Positions 33,214-43,000 of a DNA stretch of 64,000 bases are shown here, one piece after another. Numbering within the stretch: the stretch's first letter is position 1; every line of letters begins with the position of its first letter. The translations under genes and the position numbers were made by a program. The notes beneath the pieces are model-generated. The model did not search any database, was not told the DNA's origin, and was given only the letters and a program-made list of their open reading frames with translations. Source of the DNA: CAZSHG01 sp964606695 [NCBI: uncultured bacterium] (GTDB taxonomy: Bacteria > UBP14 > UBA6098); contig CAZSHG010000014.1 of NCBI GenBank assembly GCA_964606695.1, forward strand, positions 1 through 64,000, in the 5' to 3' direction.

Positions 33214-33227
33214 CGAACATTTGTTCT
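33214..33227. promoter_or_regulatory. LexA operator (SOS box)
   Basis: CGAACATTTGTTCT holds the perfect dyad GAAC-ATTT-GTTC (33215-33226), matching the CGAACRNRYGTTYG consensus except at the last base and one central position. It lies just downstream of the -10 box, where repressor would block transcription start. Confidence 0.85.
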
Positions 33228-33231
33228 ATAT

Positions 33232-33260
33232 ATAATAAGAGCGAACCGATAGTCAGTCAA
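33232..33260 (-). promoter_or_regulatory. lexA promoter
   Basis: On the minus strand TTGACT (33260-33255), a 17-bp spacer and TATTAT (33237-33232) form a near-consensus housekeeping promoter, with the SOS box starting 4 bp after the -10 box. Confidence 0.8.
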
Positions 33261-33318
33261 GGGATTTTTTGCATTAATACTTCTTTCGCCCGGATGCCTA
33301 AATGATAGTATCCCTAAC

Positions 33319-33400
33319 GCGGCGGCTGGCGCGGGACGTGCGTTAAAGGGAAATTTCTAAAGGGATAACCGTTTTTAGCACGGCGCGTGACAGCCGCCGC
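33319..33400 (+). repeat. Large imperfect hairpin IR3 (TGGCGC...GTGACA family)
   Basis: Arms of 23 nt (33319-33341 and 33378-33400) pair around a 36-nt loop. The left arm contains TGGCGCGGGACGTGC, the right arm TAGCACGGCGCGTGACA. The stem sequence outside the core differs from IR1 and IR2 but complementarity is kept. Confidence 0.85.
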
Positions 33401-33427
33401 AACCGCAGACCGCGAGATAGATTCTAC

Positions 33428-33504
33428 GGCGGCTGGCGCAGTTCTTGCCTGAATGGGAAACTATTAATAACATGTCGAGATTAGCAAGAACTGTGACAGC
33501 CGCC
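33428..33504 (+). repeat. Large imperfect hairpin IR4 (TGGCGC...GTGACA family)
   Basis: Arms of 21 nt (33428-33448 and 33484-33504) pair perfectly except for the family's G/A mismatch and G/T wobble. The loop is 35 nt. Left core TGGCGCAGTTCTTGC, right core TAGCAAGAACTGTGACA. It lies 27 bp after IR3 in the same orientation, in the lexA to DUF3857 divergent spacer, which otherwise holds only the lexA control region. Confidence 0.85.
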
Positions 33505-33583
33505 ACGGACAATAATTATCAAAACCGTTGCGCGGAGAAAAAACATGATTAACTTAAAACAAAAGAATCTATCTGGAGGATAA

Positions 33584-35656
33584 ATGAAAATCGAACTTTT
33601 CATCCTAATGATAATCGTCGTAGCGGCATTTGCGGACGTCGTTGATTTGTCCAACGGCGAGGTCGTTTCCGGTAGAGAAATTATTTATAAGGACGACGAA
33701 GCCCACATCGACCGAAAAACAATAGACCGCGAGGAGATTTCAAGAATTACACTCGAACACAGACATTCTATTCAATCCGGCGAACAGGCCGAAAGCGGCC
33801 AATTCGATAAAATCTCGGACGTCGATGAGTTATTGCAAAAGGCTCTGATGGCAGAAGAACTATATCCGGATGCATCAGGGATTGTTCTAATCGACGATGG
33901 CACTTATAAACTCGAAAAAGACGGCTCGCGATCATATAGTTATCATTTCGCCGGGAAAATCCTCGACCAGAGCGCTCTCAATTGGGGCCAGCGACCGCTT
34001 TATTTCGAAGAAGGACGTAGCCGAGTCAAAATTAACTATGCAAGGGTAATTTCCGCCGATGGAACCGTCGCCTGGTGGGATACCTTCGATTATACGATAT
34101 CGGAACCTTCGGAGGGAGGTGTTTTCTTTAGTTACGGTAAAGTCCTTTCGGCGACCTTTCCCGAAGTTGGAATAGGGTCGATTGTAGAATACGAATATAG
34201 TAGTCAAACATACAATCCATTCGACTCGAATTTTTTCACTCCCGGTTTCTATTTCCAGGATGACGTCCCGACCCTTCTGAGCCGGTGCACCGTTATCGTT
34301 CCCCGCGATAAGAAACTCAATTTCAAGAATTATAACTGGCCAGAGGACAACGAATCCCCATCGATTAACGAAGACGAAACTAATATCACATACGAGTGGC
34401 AAATCGAAGACTCCCCGCCATTCGTCGAAGAACCGCAAGCGCCTTCTTACGGAGATTTAGTTCCCCGTTTCGATGCGAGTATTTTCCAGGACTGGGATTA
34501 TCTATACGATTGGCTCGGCGGTCTGATGAAATCCCGAATGGTCGCCACTGACGAAATAAAAGCTAAAGTAGCCGAAATCACCGACGGCGCGGTTGATATG
34601 CCCGATTCAATCAACCAAATATATATCTGGGTGCAAAGGGAGATCCATTACATAAGCATCAAAGGCTCTGTCGCCAGCGGACAAACGGGGCACGAGGCGA
34701 GTTTCACTTTCGAGAAAAAATACGGCGACTGCACCGACAAGTCGATACTATTTTCAACGATGCTTCGCGAAATCGGAGTCGAGGCTTATCCAATAATAAT
34801 AATGACCAACGACGAGGAGGAAATCTCGCGGGATATCCCGGATTTAGCAGGAAATCACGCGATCACTCTGATTTATCTGGACGGCGATAAGATCTTCCTC
34901 GATCCGACTTCAACCACACACGTATTTCCCTACTACCGCTCGGACGACGTCGATGTAACCTATGTCTGCCCTCTATGCAGAGAATGGGGCAGAACTTCGA
35001 TACCTCCTTCCGAAAACAACTCGCATCACATCAAAATTAATGCGACTCTGGATGAGCACGGCAACATGACAGCGAATTACGCCGCGAGTTTCACCGGAGA
35101 TTATGAGGCCAATTACAGGGGATTCTGGGAATCTCAGCCCGCCGAAAGCCGGGAAATAGTGATGCAGAACTGGATGAGTTATTCTATACCTGGCGCGGAG
35201 GTTAGAAACTGGAACCTCCCCGGCGTAAATAATCTCGATATTCCTTTCCGCGAGGAAATGGAGGTATTCGTCCGGTCATATCCAGCGTCTTCGGCGGATT
35301 TGTGGATCTTAAAAATGCCGGAAGTAGAAAACAGGCTGAACTTCGAAGAAGTCTCGCTTGCAAAGCGAAAATTCCCGATAGAATATACCGCACCCTATCG
35401 AGAATCGCATCGTATTAACTTCGATTTGCCGCAAGGCACTATTATTGAGTATTTGCCGGAGGACATCGAAATCGAAAACGAATACGCCGCATACAGAGCA
35501 AGTTACCGCGAAACACGCAACGGTATAGTCTTCGAAGATGTTTATGATCTGAAAAAACGCGTAATACCGGTCGAAGATTACGAAAAATACAAATCTTCCT
35601 GCAGGCAGATAAGTCAATACATACATAAACAGGTCTTTCTGAAGAAAGAAATCTAA
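33584..35656 (+). CDS. Exported DUF3857/transglutaminase-like protein
   Basis: A 690-residue exported protein (signal peptide 1-17). Residues about 85-290 form a DUF3857 beta-sandwich; then a transglutaminase-like fold has C383 (KYGDCTDKS), H425 (AGNHAITLI) and D440 (FLDPTS) as a complete catalytic triad. The C-terminal third resembles the DUF2569-adjacent or DUF3858 beta domains that accompany this pair. Bacterial members are probably periplasmic peptidases or amidases, not cross-linkers; no substrate is known. GGAGG precedes the ATG. It follows the hairpin pair IR3/IR4. Confidence 0.88.
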   Translation: MKIELFILMIIVVAAFADVVDLSNGEVVSGREIIYKDDEAHIDRKTIDREEISRITLEHRHSIQSGEQAESGQFDKISDVDELLQKALMAEELYPDASGIVLIDDGTYKLEKDGSRSYSYHFAGKILDQSALNWGQRPLYFEEGRSRVKINYARVISADGTVAWWDTFDYTISEPSEGGVFFSYGKVLSATFPEVGIGSIVEYEYSSQTYNPFDSNFFTPGFYFQDDVPTLLSRCTVIVPRDKKLNFKNYNWPEDNESPSINEDETNITYEWQIEDSPPFVEEPQAPSYGDLVPRFDASIFQDWDYLYDWLGGLMKSRMVATDEIKAKVAEITDGAVDMPDSINQIYIWVQREIHYISIKGSVASGQTGHEASFTFEKKYGDCTDKSILFSTMLREIGVEAYPIIIMTNDEEEISRDIPDLAGNHAITLIYLDGDKIFLDPTSTTHVFPYYRSDDVDVTYVCPLCREWGRTSIPPSENNSHHIKINATLDEHGNMTANYAASFTGDYEANYRGFWESQPAESREIVMQNWMSYSIPGAEVRNWNLPGVNNLDIPFREEMEVFVRSYPASSADLWILKMPEVENRLNFEEVSLAKRKFPIEYTAPYRESHRINFDLPQGTIIEYLPEDIEIENEYAAYRASYRETRNGIVFEDVYDLKKRVIPVEDYEKYKSSCRQISQYIHKQVFLKKEI

Positions 35657-35673
35657 AGAACCGAATATTTACC

Positions 35674-35702
35674 TTGACAGGACTATCGGACGCCTTTATA
35701 AT
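35674..35702 (+). promoter_or_regulatory. Consensus promoter of the RAM-domain gene
   Basis: TTGACA (35674-35679), a 17-bp spacer and TATAAT (35697-35702) match the sigma-70-type consensus perfectly. It lies 41 bp before the start of the small RAM-domain gene, implying strong constitutive expression. Confidence 0.85.
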
Positions 35703-35742
35703 ATAGAGCTATTTTTAAGACGAACTATAATGGGAGGACAAA

Positions 35743-35982
35743 ATGAAACCAGGAGCATATTTACTAATCAACGTAGCGACTGGGAGCGAGTTACAGGTTG
35801 CAGACGATCTTCGTAAACTCGACGGCGTTTCCGGCGTTCGTGTGGTAACCGGTTTACATGACGTGATCGCTTACGTCGAATCTGAATCAGTCGAAGAACT
35901 CAAAAAGGAGATCGTAGAGACAATCAGGCGAATCCCCGGTATCCAGAGGACGATAACCTGTATTGCCCTAAATACTTATTAA
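35743..35982 (+). CDS. Stand-alone Lrp/AsnC ligand-binding (RAM) domain protein
   Basis: A 79-residue protein made only of the AsnC/Lrp effector domain: AYLLINVATGSELQVADDLRKLDGVSGVRVVTGLHDVIAYVES...IRRIPGIQRTITCIAL. There is no helix-turn-helix. In Lrp proteins this fold binds amino acids and forms dimers or octamers; stand-alone versions (SraM-like) are known in archaea and bacteria and may modulate full-length regulators or act as metabolite sensors. A perfect promoter, a GGAGG site and a strong terminator make it a single-gene unit that is probably highly expressed. Confidence 0.88.
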   Translation: MKPGAYLLINVATGSELQVADDLRKLDGVSGVRVVTGLHDVIAYVESESVEELKKEIVETIRRIPGIQRTITCIALNTY

Positions 35983-36019
35983 TAAATAAGTTGCGCTACT
36001 TTTCCTGAGGAAAAACAAT

Positions 36020-36052
36020 AAAGAGCGGCCAGCCTGGCCGCTCTTTTTATTT
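36020..36052 (+). terminator. Terminator of the RAM-domain gene
   Basis: AAAGAGCGGCCA (36020-36031) pairs perfectly with TGGCCGCTCTTT (36035-36046) over a 3-nt loop and runs into TTATTTAG. A-rich flanks also make it usable from the minus strand. Confidence 0.92.
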
Positions 36053-36114
36053 AGATAGATTTGCCTATGCGCCCGAAAAATGGTTATCGGTGGCACGTAG
36101 CCTGCTAATTCAGT

Positions 36115-36867
36115 CTAAGTTTTCCCTTTGCCCTCGAAAGCGCTGAGCAAATCGAGAGGCACGGGGAAAACGGTAGTAGAATTGTTCTCTGCGGCAATTA
36201 TACCGAGAGTTTGGAGATAGCGTAACTGTATCGCGGCCGGATATTGAGATAATATCTTCGCGGCGTCCGCCAGTTTCTGTGAAGCCTGGAATTCGCCCTG
36301 GGCCGATATTACTTTGGCACGGCGTTCGCGTTCGGCTTCGGCTTGAGCCGCCATCGCGCGTTGCATCTCTACAGGCAGGTCAACGTGTTTAACCTCGACC
36401 ATAGACACTTTTATCCCCCAGGGATCGGTCGCGCGGTCGATGATCTGTTGAAGCTCCTGGTTGATCTTCTCACGATCCGATAGAAGCTCGTCGAGATCGC
36501 TCTCACCAAGGACGCTTCGTAAAGTGGTTTGGGCAAGTTGGCTCGTGGCGTAGAGGTAATTTTCAACCTCGATGACAGCCCTTTGCGGATTCAATACGCG
36601 AAAGTAAACAACCGCGTTGACCTTAACAGAAACGTTGTCGCGTGTGATAACATCCTGCTCGGGGACGTCCATTACGATAGTCCTCAGCGAAACGCGAACC
36701 ATCTTGTCGATGATCGGGATAAGCAGAATCAGGCCGGGACCCTTCGAACCGACTACGCGACCCAGACGAAAGATTACGCCTCGTTCGTATTCTTTCAGGA
36801 TTCGTATCATGCTCGCAAGAAGCACGATAACAAAGAATCCGAGGATAACGATGGGAGTTAAATACAT
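36115..36867 (-). CDS. Slipin/stomatin-like SPFH protein
   Basis: A 250-residue membrane-anchored band-7 protein: one N-terminal helix (4-20), then the SPFH domain ([19 protein letters not shown] ... [12 protein letters not shown] ... VRVSLRT) and an alanine/glutamate-rich helix ([20 protein letters not shown]) typical of slipins. Slipins form oligomeric membrane scaffolds, often beside an NfeD-type protease; no nfeD is adjacent here. Length is usual for the family. A TTGACG-N17-TAGATT promoter precedes it. It is divergent from sprA. Confidence 0.92.
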   Translation of the reverse strand: MYLTPIVILGFFVIVLLASMIRILKEYERGVIFRLGRVVGSKGPGLILLIPIIDKMVRVSLRTIVMDVPEQDVITRDNVSVKVNAVVYFRVLNPQRAVIEVENYLYATSQLAQTTLRSVLGESDLDELLSDREKINQELQQIIDRATDPWGIKVSMVEVKHVDLPVEMQRAMAAQAEAERERRAKVISAQGEFQASQKLADAAKILSQYPAAIQLRYLQTLGIIAAENNSTTVFPVPLDLLSAFEGKGKT

Positions 36868-36905
36868 ATTTCCTCCTTGGAGTGGTTATTGATTCGTTTG
36901 CATTC

Positions 36906-36934
36906 AATCTATTACATGGTTCAGGTAACGTCAA
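36906..36934 (-). promoter_or_regulatory. Candidate promoter of the slipin gene
   Basis: On the minus strand TTGACG (36934-36929), 17 bp, then TAGATT (36911-36906). It lies about 40 bp upstream of the start codon and its GGAGG-type site. Confidence 0.55.
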
Positions 36935-37035
36935 GGCTAAATAGAAAAAATTCATAGTGTTATCGAGTAAAAAGAAAATTATTCTCAAATTCACCATCCG
37001 CCGGTTCACTCTAATCTCTCATTGTGTCCTACACT

Positions 37036-40000
37036 ATGGTCTGGAATAAATTCGAAAAAAATAGCATCTTAATACTCGCATTATTAATTCCCCTGACTAT
37101 ACTTGCCCAGGGCGTCGAAATGTCCCTCGAACAGGACGGGCGTTATTTCCTCCCGCTTGAAGATCGGTTTGAACCGGATAATTATGACTTTTCATCCATA
37201 TCCGCTGGAGATACTACACTCGCACTGCTGGACTACGCGGCTTTAAATCATAGATATTCCGCAACGGTTTATTGGAATCTAGGATATGTTGTAATCACAG
37301 AATGGGTTCTTGACAGGCAAATATACGCTTCCCGGGTAGTCCCTATCGACCAGTTTATGCTGTTCCTCGCCGATCGTTACTGGAATACTAACGCCTGGGA
37401 AGGCGCAAAAGAAGAAGCTAAGTCCCGACGCGACGGACTAAGTTTCGAAATCCCAATAGACTTCCCGAAGGGAGTTCGAGACATTATCGGGGACGGCGGC
37501 GCAGGTCTCCGAGTTTCGGGTTACAGGAGGATTACACTGTCCGGACGGAGCGATTGGATTTCTGGACAGGAATTTACGCCGAACCAGAGTAAATTCCCCA
37601 GCCTTCAGATGGAGCAGGAAAGCAGGTTCACTATTACAGGCACCATCGGTAGTAAAATCAGCGTTACGGTCGATCAGGACTCGCAACGCGAAACGGATCT
37701 CGAAAATACAATCAACATTTCATATACCGGCGAAGAGGACGACGTTATCCAGAAAATCGAGGCGGGCAATACAAACCTTTCGCTACCCGGCGCGACTTTC
37801 GTCGGCTATTCCGAACAGGTGGAGGGTCTATTTGGGATAAAAAGCCAATTCCAGATAGGCGACTGGGCTATCACCGCAATCGCAAGTCAGGAGAAAGGGC
37901 AACACGAAAGCACGTCCATCACAGGAAATACCTCAACCCAACCTACCGAAATTAAAGACTACAACTACCTCGATCTGACATATTTCTGGATCGATTCCAG
38001 TTTCATTTATCCCTGGGTTTGGCCGGTAACGTCGAATCCCAATATGTCTGGCGACAGTATAGTTGAATTTACTCTCTGGGTTGACAATCAGGTCGCATCC
38101 GATAATTTAGATATGGGCGCAATCGATGGCGAGGCTATGCCGCACCCCGAAAGCACCTTCGTCGACAATATTGGCCATAGGGGTTCCTTTCATCAAATAA
38201 GCCAGCAGGATTATCAGGTTTATAGAACTCTCGGTTGGTTCTATATGACGGGCTATAATACACTCAGCGATAATTACGCTATCGCCTGCAGTTATATCCT
38301 TCGACATTCCGACGGCACGCCAGACGACACTGTCGGCGGGCTTTATATCGACCCCGAAAGCGGGGATACGACTGTGAAACTCAATCTCATTCGCCCTCCG
38401 GGAATGCTTGCTACCAATCCCTGCTGGGAGCAAACCTGGCGCAATGTATATTATCTGAGCTCCACCGATTTAAATACCGAAAATATCGAAATAGAGATTT
38501 TCCTCGCCCCCGTTTCCAATGATATTCATAGCGATACCACGCAAACCCCGACCGTGAACTTCCTGCATGTCTTTGGGTTGGATGAGGTAAACTCTTCGGG
38601 GATATCCGGAAACGACGGTTTCGTCGATGTGAGTATGATAAATCCGGGGGATGGTCACCTTATTTTCCCAATCCTCCACCCTTTCAACCCAAGCGATATC
38701 GAAGACGATAACACGCGATTGCACATTGGAGAAAACACTCCTCGAGTCCCCTCGATGTATGATTCGACCGATAACGACGCTATCGTGCGCGACCATAAAT
38801 ATGTGATCCGCGTTAAAACAGGCCAGCGTCAGAACCCGATGAATCTCGGACGGTTCAACATAATGGAGAATTCCGAGGTCGTAAAACTCGGCGGACGAAC
38901 TCTGCAACGGGGCACCGATTACCGGATGGATTATCAAATCGGCCAGATAACATTCCTGAACGACGACGCACTGAATCCAAATACTACTCTGACTATAGAT
39001 TTCGATTACGAACCTTTCTTCATGCCGGAGCAAAAAGCCCTGCTTGGTGCCCGCGCCGAATACCGCTTTGGGGAAAATAGCTGGCTTGGTGGAACGGCGA
39101 TCTACAAATCGACTTCCAGCGCCGAACGCAGGCCGAGAATCGGTCGTGAACCGGGCAAAGCCTTCATTTGGGACGCCGATCTGCAACTCGATTACGAAGT
39201 GCCCTTTATTACCGAAGCAGTCAATGCCATCCCCCTGATTCACACCGAGGCGCAATCAAGGATTAAATTCACGGCGGAGGTAGCGGAAGTCGTCGGTAAT
39301 CCTAATACAAAAGACGAGGCATATATAGACGATTTCGAGGGGTCAAAAAGCACTTTCAATCTCGAAATCCGCCGAACCGCCTGGAAAAAATCCGCCGCGC
39401 CGTCAGGTCTTGCCCAGGAGAACCGCGGACATCTTATCTGGTATAATCCCTATGATAAAGTCCCCGTAAGCCAGATTTGGCCTCAAAAGGAAGTCGCGAC
39501 GGAAGATTCCAAAACCAACGTCCTCATAATGGAATTCGATCCGGATTCCGCCGGCGGCGGCCCCGATAAATGGGCGGGCGTCCAGAGATACATCACCACA
39601 GGATACCACGATCAAAGCAAATCAATGTTCCTGGAGGTTTGGGTGCGCGGCAACGAGGGCAACCTGCATTTCAATTTGGGTTCTATCAACGAAGATATAG
39701 ACGGCGACGGCTTTCTGGATTCCGAGGATAAGGAGATTTCAGGTTATCGCGACGGGATTCTAACAGAAGCAGAAGATGTCGGACTGGACGGATTACCGGA
39801 CGAAGAAGAACCGGGTTATTCTGCGGATAATCTCGACCCTAATGGCGACAACTGGGAATGGAGCAATGATGACCCCGATAATTACTCCAAAATTAACGGC
39901 ACGGAAGGCAACGCTCAGGATCCCGAGAGCGGCACAAAACCGGATACAGAAGACCTCAACGGCAATAACTTCCTCGATATGAATAACGATTACTACGAAT

Positions 40001-43000
40001 ATACAATCGATCTTTCGAGCAATGAATTCGAAGTCCCGGAAACCCGTAGCGAGGTCGATGACGGTTCGGGGGAATACTGGCGACTATATAGGATTCCCCT
40101 GCAGGATTCCGTATTCACGCTACATCCGGACGGCAAGGTTTTCCGAAGAGAGGAAATAGGCTCACCGGATTGGCAGAGGATTAAATACGCGCGTATGTGG
40201 ATCGATGGTGTAGAGGATTACGCCAAAATATGGATCGCCGAAGTTAATCTGGTAGGCAACAAGTGGGAAGAGGAAAGCGAACATCTCGAAATCACCACAA
40301 AGAATACACACGAAGACGGCGATTACGAGTCTCCCCCACTCGTAACTGGCGAAAGATCGGTTACGACGGGAATTATGAGCCAGGAACAATCGCTCGTTGT
40401 AATATACGACAACGTGCCGGGCAATTCTTCAGTAGCCTGCCACCGCTCGTCTTTCGCGGGTGAATCGATGGATTTGACCTTATATCAGGCGTTGGATATG
40501 TGGGTATATTTCAACGAGAGTGCCAGCGACGATTCCGTGATGTTCTATTTCAAACTCGGAAGGGACGCGAATAACACATACGAATACAGGACTTACCTCG
40601 ACGACGGTTGGGCGGAATCCAACCAGGTAATCATGGATTTCCCGGAGATGACAGCCTTTAAGGATCAATATCAAACCTCGGTTTCTGACACCGCCATCGA
40701 AGATATCGAACCGATATTTGAAACGGAAAACGGATTCTACGTCATCAACGGTTCGCCTACACTAACGGATATTAGATATTTCGAGATAGGCGTAGTCAAC
40801 CCCTATCCATACAGGCCTATTTCCGGCGAAATATGGGTCGATGAACTTCGTGTAACCGACGTCCGAAAGGAACCGGGCTGGGCGGAAAAAACGACTTTTT
40901 CCGTTAATTTCGCCGACCTGGCGAATTTCAGCGGAACGATCGAGCGCAAGGACAGCGAATTCCACAGTCTCAACGAAAAAGTGGGCACCGGTAAAACCGA
41001 GACAGTGTTGAGCTTATCCGGCGGATTCAAACCGGATAAATTCGCGCCCGACCGCTGGGGGCTTGGCCTGCCTATAACGTCGAATTATTCCCGTAGGATA
41101 TCCGTGCCACGCCTTAAGACAGGCTCAGATATCAGCGTTCCCGATAGCTTACGCAACGAGGAAACCACTACAACCAAGCAATACTCAATTAACATCACCG
41201 AAACCCTAAAACCGCGCGATCCCCACTGGCTTATCGGATTGACGTTTGCGAGATTATCGCACAGCGTTAGCGCCGGAGAAACGAGGGAGACAAGCCCGAC
41301 TTATCCATTGAAAATAGGGCGCAACTGGACCGCCCGCCAGACCTACGATCTCACACCTCGAGAAAAGGACTGGAGCGTCCATCTTACAAGATGGATGTTT
41401 TCAGGTAAAGACGACGAAGAGGGTGAACCGCCCGATACTACTAAGGAAACTGGCGCGGCGATTTCCGAACCGGATATTGGAATGCCAGGAAGAAAACAGG
41501 GACGAGTGGATACGACCAGAGTTCCCGGGATAATAGACCTGTCGCTAAACTTCGCCCCTACGACGTTAAAATTTGAAACCACGCTGTCAGGTCGAGAGGA
41601 CGAGAGATTCGATAGATACGATACAAGAACTTACAGCAACACAAGGACCCTGACCCACTCGGCCATTTTAAATACGAACATTGTGCCGCCGATAACCACC
41701 GGTTTCAACCTGACTATGAAACGAGATATAGGGGATTCCGCGTATTTCAGATGGAAACACCCGATGGTTATCGGTGATCCGTTATCGAAGTCGATAAGCC
41801 AAAACGTGCGTTACACTCCTCAACTCGTCGCCTGGCTATCCCAGAATTATGAAGTCCGCGGCGATTATCAGGAAGACACAGACCCGTCGAGATATCCCGA
41901 CAGATTTGGCAATGTGAGCCTTAATCGCACTTTCAGGGCGTCCTGGGGACTCAAGTGGAGACAGTTGGGCGAATTCCTTTCCGGTTCGGGCGGAGATAGA
42001 GGTCCATCCAGACGACCGGACAGAGGCAGTCGAAGGCCGGGAGACGATAACCCCGAAAACGGCGAAGATTCAGAATCCGAATCGGCGTCTCAGAGCGAAT
42101 CGCAATCGGGCAAGGGTGCAATAGCGAATACTTTCGAGAAGGTCAAGCCGGTTTTCGATAACATAGACGACCTTAACTTCGACTGGCAATTCGACGATAG
42201 GCGCACGATACCCAATCTGGCCGAACGCCCGAGCGTTCTATATCAGCTTTCGCTCACCACAAATCCGGGAGTAGGCCGGATCCAGGATTCTCTGACAACC
42301 AGTCAGGTCGAAAGTCATACATTGACCGAAAAGAGGAATATCCGCACCGGCGCGAGGTTGCCGCTGAAGATGACCACACAACTCAGGTATAATTATGTTA
42401 AAAACCTCACGATAAACACGAATAACACGAAACAAATCCAGACGACGTTCCCGGATATCACATTGACCTGGAATGGATTGGGGCAAATACCGCCTTTCAA
42501 AACTATCGCCAGTAACGCCCGCGCGAATTCCCATTATTCTTACGAAGTTAGAGAGAATTTTGAATCCGACGCCCTTAAATCGGATGCGCTTACACATAAT
42601 TTCAACCCGCTCGTGTCGGTCAATCTGACCCTGAAACCGGGTATCAGCACAGATTACTCGACAAATTTAAGGGATTCGCACGAAAGGAACTACACACCCA
42701 CCTCTGTTAGCGTAACACATAATTATGAATTAACCCATAAAATTACCGCCGGTTACTCTATCCGTGGTTCCAAAGGCTTTAAATTGCCTTTAATCGGGAC
42801 TTTGAAATTTGAAAACCAGTTGACTCTTTCTCTTACCGTGCAGAACACAACGAGGAAAACTTATTCATGGATAGAAAATTCCGGCGATGAACCGTCTCGC
42901 CAACGCGACGACGTGGAATGGAGCTTTACACCTTCGGCGAGTTATAATTTCAGCAGGAATATTCAGGGCGGGATGGAGATTAAATGGATCGACACGAAGG

